A stretch of 29,599 nucleotides of DNA from Thelonectria olida (Eukaryota > Ascomycota > Sordariomycetes > Hypocreales > Nectriaceae). The stretch spans positions 1 through 29,599 of the forward strand of contig JAGPYM010000122.1 of assembly GCA_020736575.1 (NCBI GenBank). The letters run 5' to 3'. Of the stretch, positions 1-10,146 are shown piece by piece; positions within the stretch are counted from its first letter, which is position 1; the number at the start of each line of letters is the position of its first letter. Made by a program: the position numbers and the translations under genes. The notes beneath the pieces are model-generated. The model saw nothing but the letters and a program-made list of their open reading frames with translations. It was not told where the DNA came from and searched no databases.

Positions 1-167
1 TTAGACAACTCAGTTAGTGCTTAGCCTGTGGGATGGTGGAATCAGGCAAAACAGCACGTCCAACAATTGAATGGCTTGCGGGGTTTCAAGGGATGATTAT
101 GTCGAAACGATTTCCAAAAGCAGCTCTCGGTCAAGAGACACCTAAGCTGCAGGATTAGAGCCCCGGG

Positions 168-173
168 TATAAA
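168..173 (+). promoter_or_regulatory. TATA box of the phytase-like gene
   Basis: A TATAAA hexamer lies 73-78 bp upstream of the chosen start codon at 246. If transcription begins about 30 bp downstream, the out-of-frame ATG at 176 would be left out of the mRNA, which supports 246 as the first AUG. Confidence 0.5.
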
Positions 174-245
174 GAATGGCAATCAGTCTTAGATGCACCC
201 AACAACCAACCTTGTCGTTCACTGCATTGTGTCAATACCCTCACA

Positions 246-1986
246 ATGGCCCCATTGTTCGCCTCGCTGATGGCCCTGACAGTTGCGGCTCGCGCCATCG
301 TGGCCGCCCCAGCACCTCAGGATGCCGTCTTCTCGACCACCTGCAATGGCAAGCCCTACACTTATAATGAGCTCGCCGGCTACGGCTTCGTACCTAGCGC
401 CGCTCGGGACAAGTACGGCGACACTATCAGTCTCGGCTCCTCCATTGCCCTTGCTTCTTGGTCCAAGAAGGGCAGCAGTTATGAGGGAACGCTGTATGGG
501 CTACCGGACCGCGGCTGGAACACGAATGGCACTGTCAATTTCCAGGCTCGTATACACGAGTTTACTGTCACGCTGACTTTGGCTTCTGGAGCTACTGTTG
601 ACAACCCTGCGCCCCCGAATGTTGCCTTTGTGTACAAAGACACGATTCTACTCACGGGACCAGATGGCAAGCCTACTACCGGTCTTGATGCTGACCAGAC
701 CGGGGGTTTGAAGTATTCTGGCTTCCCTATTCTCCCAGCCGCTACCTATTCTGGAGACGGCTTTGGCGGAGATGGCCCAGGTGGTAAACGTGTCACGATC
801 GACTCTGAGGCATTGGTCCTCGCTGAAGACGGGGGATTCTGGATCAGTGATGAGTATGGTCCGTATATCTACAAGTTTGACAAGAAGGGCAAGATGCAGG
901 CTGCTGTTGCACCACCCCATGCTCTTCTTCCCCTGCGCAACGACACTGTGAGGTGAGCCCTGTACGACTAGGATTCGATTAATCTGATAATGTGCTAAAT
1001 TTGACACGGCAGCTTTTCGTCGAGTAACCCTCCGCTTTACAACCCTGATCAGGTGCCTGTACCCTCGGACCCTACACAAGGCCGCCAGAACAACCAAGGC
1101 TTCGAGGGCATGACTGCCAGCCCAGACGGCAAGTCCCTCTGGGTTCTGCTCCAGTCCGCCGCTCTCCAGGATGGAGGAGTAAAGAAGAGCGCCCGCCGGT
1201 ACACTCGATTGCTGGAGTACTCTATCCGTAAGGGCAAGAGTTACGGCCACGTGTCGGCGCCCGTGTATGAGGCTGAGTATGTTGTTCCGCTTCCCACTTT
1301 TACGGATGACAATGGTAAGACGGCTGTTGCCGCCCAATCAGAGATGCACTTCGTATCCGAGACGCAATTCTTTTTCCTCTCGCGAGACTCGAACAAGGGA
1401 CACGGCATGGATAGCACAGAGTCGATTTACAGGCATGTTGATATATTCGACATTTCCAAGGCTACAAATGTCAAGGGATCTACACATGATGCTTTCAATA
1501 CATCCATTGCGAGCTCAGGTACGTCAAGTTCCTATCTACGGATTCCCATGTGGAGTCGAAGCTGAGACTGCAGTAGCTGGTGTTCTCAGCTCAGACATTA
1601 AGCCAGCCACTATCTGCCCCTTCCTTGACTTCAATACCAATGCCCAGCTCAACCGGTTTGGGCTGCACAACGGCGGCAATCAGGACGGCGCGCTGCTAAA
1701 TGAGAAGTGGGAAGGGCTTGCTCTTGTCCCGGTTGATCGCAAGGATCGCATTAGAAACGAGGGTAATGAATACTTCCTGTTCGCATCATCTGACAACGAT
1801 TTCATCTCTCAAAATGGTATGTCTGTCTTGTGCCTGTTGGGGGTGTCTCTTGCTAACTCTAGAATTGTAGGCTTTACTAACTTTGGGCGAAAACCGTTCT
1901 CAGATGAGTCGGGCTATGATCTTGATAACCAAATGTTAGTTTTTAGAATTACTCTTCCTAAGGGAAACAAGCCCTTAGTAAACTAG
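246..1986 (+). CDS. Secreted esterase-like/phytase-like domain protein
   Basis: Four exons: 246-952, 1013-1518, 1574-1816 and 1871-1986, joined by introns of 60, 55 and 54 bp with GT..AG ends, giving about 523 residues. The third exon could instead start at 1577, since two AGs are 3 bp apart. The N terminus is a typical signal peptide: a hydrophobic stretch after Met with probable cleavage near residue 20-21 (AIVA|AP). The body matches the bacterial/fungal 'esterase-like activity of phytase' family (PF13449), with DSEALV..GGFWISDEYGP in exon 1 and GFEGMTASPDGKSLW in exon 2, which are propeller-like repeats of that family. Exact substrate is unknown; phosphate-ester hydrolysis is only suggested by the family name. 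It is separated from the PKS by a RIP block, so I do not count it as a cluster member. The last 16 or so codons are unusually AT-rich compared with the rest. Confidence 0.85.
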
Positions 1987-3115
1987 ATAATTAGTAATTT
2001 TCTTTTATAATTTAAATATACTACTTTTATAATAAAAGCAATTATATATATAGTTTAATATTATTATAATTATTATTATTATATTTTTTACTATTTTATT
2101 TTAATATACTATTAATTTATATATTTTATTTTATTAATCTTAGTTTTATAATTATTATTATAAATATATTAGCTATTTAATACTACTAGTTTAAAAAACT
2201 AATTATAATAAATAAATATTAAAAATCTACTTTTTTTAATAAAATAAGACTTTTTAATTATTATTATTAATATATATAAGTTATTATTATTAAAAAAGCT
2301 AATAATTTAGGCATATAATAGAGGTTAATATAGCCTAAACCCTAACCTTATATTTATTATAATAAGCTTTTTAATAGGGCTTATAATTAGTCTTAAAGTA
2401 AAAGTCCCTATTAAGTAAACCTTACTTAAGGAACCTTATTTCGGGCTTTTAATATAATATATATAAGTTATAATTTTATATAAAATAAATTCCTGTTATT
2501 TAAAATATTTTCCTTTTTTACTATTAATTAAATACTTATTTATAAGCTTTTTTTACTATTTACTTTTACTTTAATAGCTTTTTTAAGCTTTTATTTTTTT
2601 ATTTCCTTTTTATATTTTTTATAACATTTTAAAACTTCTTTTAATATCTTTTAAACTCTTATAATAAGATTTAATAAGCAGCTTAAAAGCTTTAATACCT
2701 TGTATTTTACTTTTAAATAGAGCTAATATCTTTACCTTTTTTAATATTTATTATACCTTTTTATTTATTTAAATTATTTTTTTAAAAGCTATTAAAAAAT
2801 ATAAAACTTATTAAATTAAAAACTTAAAAATAGTAATATTTTAAACTAGTTACTATTAACTAATATTAATAGTTAAGTAGTAATTACTAATAATATCTTT
2901 TAATTAATAGTTAATTACCTTTCTAATTAAATATAATTAATAGTAACTATTAACTAATTGGGTTAATTAATAGTTAGCTTACTATTTAACTACTTAGTTA
3001 GTACTTACTATTTTAATTAATAAATTAGTAACTATTAGTTACCCTAACTGCTACTTCTAACTATATGCTTTATATAATCTCTAACTCTTCTTCTTATAAA
3101 ACTACCCTCACCCTA
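1987..3115. repeat. RIP-type AT-rich block (left)
   Basis: The sequence changes abruptly to almost pure A/T directly after the stop codon at 1986. CpA, TpG and CpG are nearly absent while CpC and CpT survive, which is the signature of RIP (CpA to TpA on both strands) acting on a former repeat. No open frame of useful length remains, so the original element cannot be identified. Composition returns to normal between about 3060 and 3130. Confidence 0.8.
2850..2883. repeat. Imperfect 34-bp palindrome in the AT block
   Basis: TTACTATTAACTAAT is followed by a near-reverse complement (ATTAATAGTTAAGTAGTAA). Variants of the AATTAATAGTTA / TAACTATTAACTA motif recur several times up to about 3050, which gives the stretch a repetitive, self-complementary look. 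It may be a relic of subrepeats in the RIP-mutated element or simply a product of the low base complexity. Confidence 0.35.
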
Positions 3116-3536
3116 GTATAGATGTTATAGCTCACCTGGGGTTATCTTAAATAGAGTTAAATAAGAAGATCGAATCTAGCGATGGGACAGTTGTAAAGAC
3201 ACGGAGGCGACCTAGGTGAGACTCTTCGAGCCGTGCGGTGGAGGCATCCACTGAAACTCGACGTTAGAAAGTCGTCTGCCGGCTACAACCTAAACTCACT
3301 CTTCGTTAGACCTGAAGGGACACTTGGATTGGTGACTGGGGCAACCCACAAACTTGCTCCAGCTCCTAGTTCATGGGGGCAAACTTGAGGGAGGCATTAA
3401 GCAAGTCAGGGCACAAGCAACTGCATCACAGGTCCAGCTCACGCACTAAACATTTTCTCTCTTTGTTAAACATCGCATCCAATCTATTGTTTCTAACGCG
3501 TCTAAGAGTACGTAAATGACAGTTTCCTCTTGATAC
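3116..3536. other. Gene-free spacer with possible stem-loops
   Basis: Ordinary base composition, no supported open frame. Three self-complementary parts stand out. CGAG (3227-3230) pairs with CTCG (3257-3260) around an inner stem GTGGA (3238-3242)/TCCAC (3247-3251). An ACCTAGGT palindrome lies at 3210-3217. TGGG-GCAA-CCCA at 3337-3348 would form a stem closed by a GNRA-type tetraloop. The stretch also contains the 3' UTR of the PKS, so the structures may have no function of their own. I do not recognise a known RNA family. Confidence 0.35.
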
Positions 3537-6500
3537 CTAAAGGACAGTTTCCTCTTGGAAGTGCTTCACAAACCAGTCCACCATGGCGCTCACGGTTGGA
3601 TAATTCCACGTCAGTGTCTGCGGCACCTTGACCTTCAGCACGCTCTGCAGCTTCTGCCTCAGCACAATCGTCATGACACTGTCGACGCCGATATCTGTCA
3701 GAGCAATGCGCGGGTCGATCTCGTCAATCTCGTTGATCTTCAGAATCTCGCCCAGACACTGGCAGAGCTTGATTTGCAGCCATTCTTTTAGCTCCGGCGT
3801 CGAGGTTGGTCGCGCCTCCGCGTTGCCCTTACCGCTCTCCTCCTCTGTCGGCGTCACAGTCCCTTGCGCGCGCGGCCGACGTACAGTAACGTCCTCGAAC
3901 AGAGGCAGCGGGACGGGCTCGCCCTCGTTAAGAACAGCGCTGCGCGTGACGACGGCGCCGACGGCGTCGTGCTGACCGACAAAGTGCCAGGCCGCGAAGG
4001 CCTCTTCAGCCGTGATATCGGTGATGCCCTTGGCCTGAAGCTCGAGCGCGAGGAAGGCAGACGTGCCCATGCCCATAGCGCGCCAGGCGGACCACTGGAA
4101 AGCCACGGCGTTTTCGCCCAGGCCGCGACGGTACTGCGCCAGCGCGTCGAGGAAGGCGTTGCCAGACGCGTACGAGGACTGACCTGCCGTGCCGACGAGC
4201 TGTCCGATGGACGAGTAGAAGACAAAGAAGTCCAGGCCGCCCGGTGGGAAGGCTCGGTGAAGGGCCAGCGCACCCGAGATCTTGGGCGCCAACACGCGGC
4301 CAAACGAGTCGAAGCTCGTCTCGACCAGCAGGCTGTCTTCCAACACGCCACTGGCATGGATGACACCAAGGACGGGAGGCAGAGACAGACGGTCGAGCGC
4401 GGCAAGGAGTTGCTTGTGCGCGTCGGGGGCGCTGACGTCGAGGGACACGACGTGGATGGTGGCGCCCTTGTTCTCCATGTCTTGGATCCTGGCCAGAGTG
4501 TGCGCCAGGTTCTCGGGGGCCTTTGCCCATTGGCTTCGGGGCGGCAAAGAGCGACGGGAGATCACGACGATGCGGCGGGCGCCCTTCTCGATGAGGAAGT
4601 CGCACGTCACGAGACCGAGGACACCGAGACCACCCGTCACCACGTAGGTGCCCTCGGGCTTGGGCAGAAGAGTCACATTGGTGCCAGCCGGGTAGCGCTG
4701 GTCCGATGTCAAGGGCCGGAGACGCGCAACCCTGGGCACGCCATCCTCGAAGCGCACAATGTCGACGCCTTGGACGTACTTGAATGGCATCACGGGGAAG
4801 CGAGGGCCCTCGTTGTCGATCAGTCCGCCCCAAACGTCTGAATGCTCCGAGGCGACGATGCGAGCAAGTCCGTACAGGGCTCCTTGGGCAAGAGCCGTGG
4901 GGTCCTCGGCGGCATAGACTCTGTCTGTGATGATGAAGAACTTGGCAGGGACATTGTTCTGGACAATGAACTTGACTGCCGTCGCCACTTCCCAGACGAA
5001 CTTGTGCGAGGAGTCCGCCACTTCATCAAACGACTTGACCTGGCCAGGGCAGTACACCACTGCGGTCTCTTTGTCGTTCAAGAAGGCAGCTACGTCTGTC
5101 CTGTAGAGCCCTTCGGCCGTGTTGACCGTGAGAACCTTGGAGACGCTGCGATTCAGGTCCTTCTCGTACTGGTCGAGAATCGTTGCGTCAGGCGAGATGA
5201 GGACAGCCTGGTCCAGGGATCGTGGCTTCTCAGACAGACGAGCCGGGACCCAGTTCATGTAATGCGCCGTGCTCTCTACGCCTCCACGGGGTTCCGAGCC
5301 GCTGGCGTCAACCTCGGTGAGTGTGATTCCCTCGAATTTGGCCAGGAGCGCGCCGTCGAGATTGTGGACGGAGACATTCGCGGACCGGCTCCGCGTGTCC
5401 TCAGAAGCATCGTTTTCCAAGACGTAGAGGTAGTGAACCTTTGGGGGAGGCTCCTTGAAGTATACAATCGTTTTGTCAATCTTGGAGACAATGCGCAGCT
5501 TGTTGTCTGCGAAGACGGTTGCACCGACCGAGGAAGCAGAGTCGAGGGTAGCAGCCCACGAATGAGGGTCCCATGTGATATTGTCGTTATCCGGGTCGTT
5601 GTCGACCTTGGCCAGCATCTCCTTCTCGTTGCCATAGTGCTCGGTGACGGCCCAGGGGAATGCGATGCCAGAGACTCCGACCTTTGTGAGGTAGTCGATG
5701 GAGTAGTTGTTGGGCAGAACCTTGCCAATACGCTTCTTGACAGCTTCGACATCAAGAACCGAGGCGTCCTGAGAGACGGGCTCGTTACTCCAGCTGCCAG
5801 CGCTATGTGTCACCCAGGAATTGTCGTCCCCGGAACTGAGACGAGAAGCAACCTTGACGCTGTCGCCCTCAACGACGACTTGGACGTTGCGAGGGTCATC
5901 GGTAATCTATCACGGCGTCAGTATTGTTATAAGAGTAAGAAATAAACTTGGGAGAGAGTGACCTACCCCAAGAGGGACGCGCATGGTCACGTCAGACAGA
6001 ACGGTGGCATCGGTTGCGTGGAGAAACGTATTGACATAGACAGCAGCGGGGATGATGTTCGTGCCCTGGAGTTCATGAGGCCGAGGAAAGGGCTTGTTCT
6101 CCTCCTTGAGCTTGGTCGAGTACAGAATTGTATCGGTGCCAGCAATGACGGTCCGCTGACCGAGCACCGTGTGCGTGTCGACATCGTGCACAGCCTCGGC
6201 ACCAGCAAAGCCCGACGACACTTCCTTCCAGTACGGCTTCTGGCTCCAGCGGAACCCGGGCACTTTGCTGCTCCATCTGCGACCGAGCATGGCGGCAAAG
6301 TCGACACCGGCACCACTGACGAAGAGCTGGCCAATGGCGTGGAGGATGCTCTTCTCGGCGGACTTGCCCTTCTTCATGGTGGAAATGGTGGCAAACTCCT
6401 TCAGGTCCTTCTCCAGCAGCGTCTCGTTGATCGAGTGCGACACGATGGGGTGCGAGGATACCTCGAGGAACGTCCTGAATCCGTCATCGACAGCGGCGTT

Positions 6501-8915
6501 CACGGCAGAGGTAAGCTGGACGGGGCTGACCATGTTGGTGATCCAGTAGTCGACATGTCTCAACTCCGAGGACCGAGGGTCCGCCATGGATGTTGAGTAC
6601 AGCTTGGTTGTTGGCGGTTGAGGATCAAGTGCACCGGCCAGGGCCTCTTCCAGCAATGTCGCCAGCTGCTCGAGCATGGGGCTGTGGAAAGCAATGTCGG
6701 TCTTGACTTGGAATGTCCGAATACCGCGCCCCTTGAGTGCCTCGACGTACTTGGCCAAGGGAGCAACAGCGCCGCTGACGACAGTAGACGACGGAGAAGA
6801 GTTGATGGCAGCCACGATGTCCGTTCGGTCTCCCAGCTCAGCGGCCACCTCTGCAAAAGGCAGGTTGACCAAGTACATGCCGCCGAGCCCCCTGACCTGG
6901 GCATACAGGCGCGCACGTCTCGTCACAATAATGGCACCCTCCTCTGGCGTGAGAGCCCCAGCAGCTACTGATGCGGCAATCTCTCCCACCGAGTGTCCAA
7001 TCACCGCCTGAGGCTCAATGCCCCGGGCCTTGAGGACTTGGGTGAGGCCGACCTGCACCACGTAGGTGAGAACCTGGATCTCGTCCGAGTTTTCAAAATT
7101 GCCCGTCGTCAGGAGCTCGATGGCAGAATAGCCGACCTCTTGGATCACAATCTTGTCGAGAGCAGCAACGGCCTGGAAGAAGACGGCGTCGTGTAGGAGC
7201 TCTTTGCCCATGTCGGGCCACTGTGCGCCGTGTCCGGAGAAGACCCAGACCGTCTCCCTGCTGACGCCGGCGTCATATGTGCGGCCTTGGCTGACCCATT
7301 CGCCGGCGGTGCCCTTGGTGAAAGCGTTCAGTGCCTCGGCGGCTTCCGAATGGCTGCCAACGACGAAGGCGGCGCGGAAGTCATGCTGGGCTCGTCGCTG
7401 CGACAAGGTGGCGGCAATGGACTGGAGGTTCTCAGACTCGCCAGGGCCAGAGAGCCACTCAGCCTGAGCCTCGCTTTGAACCGCCAGTCTCTTCTCTTGC
7501 GGTGCCGATAGTACCAGCAGTGTAGGCCCGGCATCGGTGACTGGCTCTGCCGGAGTAGTAATGGGAGCCTCCTCGATAACAGCGTGAGACACAGTTCCGC
7601 CATATCCATATGAGCAGACGGCAGCGCGGCGAGGGCCATCGGGCTCGCTCCATTCCGTCCTCTCCCTCACGACACGCAGACCGGACTTGTCCCAATCGAT
7701 GCGGGAGTTGAGCTTGTTCAGCAAGGTCTGGGGCGGAATCAAGCCCTTGTTCACAGCCATGATTGCCTTGACGAGGGAGATGGCGCCGGCGGCAGCTTCG
7801 AGATGGCCGACGTTGGGCTTGATAGACCCGATGTAGGCGGGAGCATCTTGTGAGCGTCCGGCACCGTACACGGCAGAAATGGCCGACACTTCGGTGGGAT
7901 CACCGAGCGAGGTCGATGTAGCATGAGCCTCAATGTAGCCCACGGTCAACGGGTCGACGCCAGACACCTGGAGAGCCTTTCTGGCGACGAGCTCTTGGGC
8001 TTTGGAGTTGGGAGCCATGATGCCGTTCGTCTTGCCATCTTGAGCAACAGCAGTGCCTTTGAGCGTGGCGAGAATACGGTCACCATCCACGATGGCATCA
8101 GACAGACGCTTCAGAATGAGCACAGCGGCGCCTTCTCCTCTGGCATATCCGTGGGCATCGTCGTCAAAAGATTGGCAAACGCCGTCTGGAGAAAGTGCAC
8201 CGGCAGAACCCAACATGTGGAACAATGCAGGCGACAAGCAGACGTTGACGCCGCCGACGATGGCAACCTTTGACTCTCCGCTCAAGACAGCCTGGCGCCC
8301 GACATGGACGGCACACAAAGATGATGCGCACGCAGCGTCGACGGCTGCGCTAGGTCCCATGAGATCGAGGTGGTAAGAAATCCTATTGGGAATGCCGTGG
8401 GCTGTTGTGCCAATGCCCATCCAGGCCTCAATGTTGGGTAGGTCTTCTAGAAGAAGCCGGGAGTAATCATCCGAGTCGACGCCCATGTAGACGGCAGTAT
8501 CTGAGCCGGAGAGAGACTTGGGGTTGATGCCGGCGTTCTCGAGGGCCTCCCAAGTGACCTCGAGACCTAGTCTCTGATGGGGGTCCATCTGCTCGGCCTC
8601 CTTGGGCGAGATGTTGAAGAAGGCAGCGTCAAAGTTCTCCAAGTCTTGGATGAAGTAGGCCTTGTTGATGGCCTTGTCCACAACCTTTGGGTTTCGAGGG
8701 TCCCTCCGCCTCCAGGGATCCCAGCGCCAGCTGGGGTTCTCTCCAGAAGCGTTCTTCTTGTCCATGATGAACTCCCATAGCTTCTCGGGAGTGTTGTTGT
8801 CTCCCGCCGTGCGGCAGGCCATACCGACGATTGCCACATTGTTGAGAGAAGTGTCATCCGTGGTGAAGCAGGAGTTGGCGGAAGAATCCTGCGTGGTAGA
8901 GTTGATGATGGTCAT
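3537..8915 (-). CDS. Partially reducing polyketide synthase, 6-methylsalicylic acid synthase type
   Basis: Two exons, 8915-5967 and 5906-3537, with one 60-bp intron (5966-5907), give 1772 residues, the usual size of this family. Domain order is KS-AT-TH(DH-like)-KR-ACP, with no ER, methyltransferase or terminal thioesterase. KS (about 24-450): Cys196 in DAACASSL, His331 in EAHATS, His371 in NVGHLEA. AT (about 556-870): Ser642 in GHSVGE and His744 in AFHS, as expected for malonyl-CoA. TH (about 905-1180): His915 in HTVLGQR and Asp1105 in TLDSASS, the hot-dog catalytic pair. KR (about 1390-1590): TGGLGVLG at 1407-1414, Ser1548 and Tyr1562. ACP: Ser1726 in DIGVDSVM. The enzyme condenses acetyl- and malonyl-CoA iteratively in the cytosol with a single programmed ketoreduction. 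6-methylsalicylate is the most likely product; a mellein-type pentaketide made by the same subfamily cannot be excluded. All catalytic residues are present, so it should be active. Confidence 0.95.
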
Positions 8916-8998
8916 GGTTGCGCGGGATTGAAGGTGTTTTAGTTGAATCTACTCAACATTATTCATAGTCCATCTTCGAGAGGCCGTGGCCGCCAGGT

Positions 8999-9006
8999 CT
9001 ATATAC
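8999..9006 (-). promoter_or_regulatory. TATA box of the PKS gene
   Basis: Read on the minus strand the sequence is GTATATAG, 84-91 bp upstream of the PKS start codon at 8915, a suitable distance for a core promoter. Confidence 0.45.
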
Positions 9007-9259
9007 TCATTTCCTCCATGCTGCCTTTGCCTGGATCCATCATTGCGATAGATAGGTAGTACACGGTAGTCCTCAAGAACGGCCAGCATCACGACATGAG
9101 TTTGTTCGGAGCATTGCGGCAACTACGGCAGGCTGCGACCATCTCGTACATGCAGTCAATGTCAAGAGTCAGCACGTCCGGAATGGGAACCGAGATACGA
9201 TACCTGGTCTGGCATGTGAGTTCGAACCAGATCCTGTCGTTCTGCCGGAGTGGGCCAAC

Positions 9260-9270
9260 GGATTTCCCGC
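9260..9270. promoter_or_regulatory. Candidate Zn2Cys6 operator CGG-N5-CCG
   Basis: CGGATTTCCCG is an inverted pair of CGG triplets with a 5-bp spacer, in the PKS/regulator divergent promoter. Dimeric Zn2Cys6 factors commonly read such pairs. Which of the two regulators here would use it cannot be told. Confidence 0.3.
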
Positions 9271-9973
9271 GATCCATCCCCGAGGCGTGGAGTGACAGGG
9301 GGAAGGGGGATAAGGTCCGGACGACGTGTTACCAAGCATTTCCCTGCATTCACTTCTGAGATCTCGGACCCTGCAGGATGTGTCACCCATACATTGAGGC
9401 TCAAAAAACCATCTTAGGACCTACTCTCTTGGCTCCGATTTTGCCACGAGGAGGCTAATTTGGTTTGCACGAGCGATTTTCGGTTATTTCCTTGTGTATT
9501 TCGTAGGTACGTAGGACTGTCCATCTTTACCGCGCGCGCAGCGCACATTAGCAACGGGAAATCCTTCGAATCCTTTCGGAATGCTGTGGCGTAAGCCTGT
9601 CGCTGCAAGGAGGGAGCCAAAATGGCGAAGTCATCTGAGGAATCGCGGGAAGAGGCAGTTGGAAGTCAAGATTCGAAGTCGAGGTCCACACACACTGCAT
9701 AAGATCCCGGCTACTCGTCCGAGAAGACAACCTCATAAGGCGAATACTAGATAACGACGAGCTCGTTGCAGGGGATAGTTCCGCTGACGAAGACCCGCCT
9801 ATCTTTAGATCTGTGGTCAATGGAGGGATTAGATGCTTTCACCTGTGACATAACGTTAGCTGGGACCAGGTCCGGCGGCCTTAGCCCTGACGATCCGTCT
9901 CGTCTCGAAAGGCTCTGCCGGCCAAGTACTTTACAAAGAGCAACCCCGAATCCCCATCCCAACTTGTTGTTGA

Positions 9974-10021
9974 TTTCGGTCTTGTCCTTTCGGTCTTGTC
10001 TTTCGGCTGTGCCCTTTTCGG
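9974..10021 (+). repeat. Tandem TTTCGG repeats upstream of the regulator
   Basis: TTTCGG begins at 9974, 9988, 10001 and 10016, a degenerate tandem unit of 13-15 bp (about TTTCGGTCTTGTCC) in a C/T-rich tract 126-173 bp before the regulator's start codon. It presents four CGG triplets in the same orientation. It could be a clustered operator for a Zn2Cys6 factor (possibly autoregulation) or part of a pyrimidine-rich core promoter. Confidence 0.5.
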
Positions 10022-10146
10022 TATTGCCCTTTCCCCTTTCTGGTGTCCGGGTCGTCTCCTCTCGGGATTACCCTTTCAGTTAGTTCTCTCTCGTCTGACC
10101 TCTCGTCCGCCCGTCTCCGATTGGCCGGTGAGGGCACGCCGCAGGG

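Larger units (their letters stand above)
8916..10146. promoter_or_regulatory. Divergent promoter region, PKS / Zn2Cys6 regulator
   Basis: A 1.23-kb gene-free stretch lies between two start codons pointing away from each other. It holds several CGG/CCG half-sites of the kind bound by Zn2Cys6 factors, including TCCGGA near 9177 and 9317, the inverted pair at 9260-9270 and the TTTCGG series from 9974. The last 170 bp before the regulator are strongly pyrimidine-rich, typical of fungal promoters. Short open frames inside it have no family features and I regard them as chance. Confidence 0.6.

Noticed and set aside
176..367. Open frame overlapping the start of the phytase-like gene
   Set aside because: Out of frame with a well-supported signal-peptide gene, only about 3-8 bp downstream of the TATA box, and its sequence shows no family features.
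2334..2347. Telomere-like CCTAAACCCTAACC
   Set aside because: Only two imperfect units, embedded in AT-rich RIP sequence; no array and genes continue on both sides.
3228..3260. Resemblance to a group II intron domain V (GAGCCGTGCGG...)
   Set aside because: The 3' strand lacks the complementary ACGGTTC and the pairing differs from domain V; no other intron parts or maturase seen.
3864..5945. Long plus-strand open frames (3864-4841 and 4842-5945) opposite the PKS
   Set aside because: They are antisense shadows of the GC-rich PKS codons; the minus-strand frame carries all PKS motifs.
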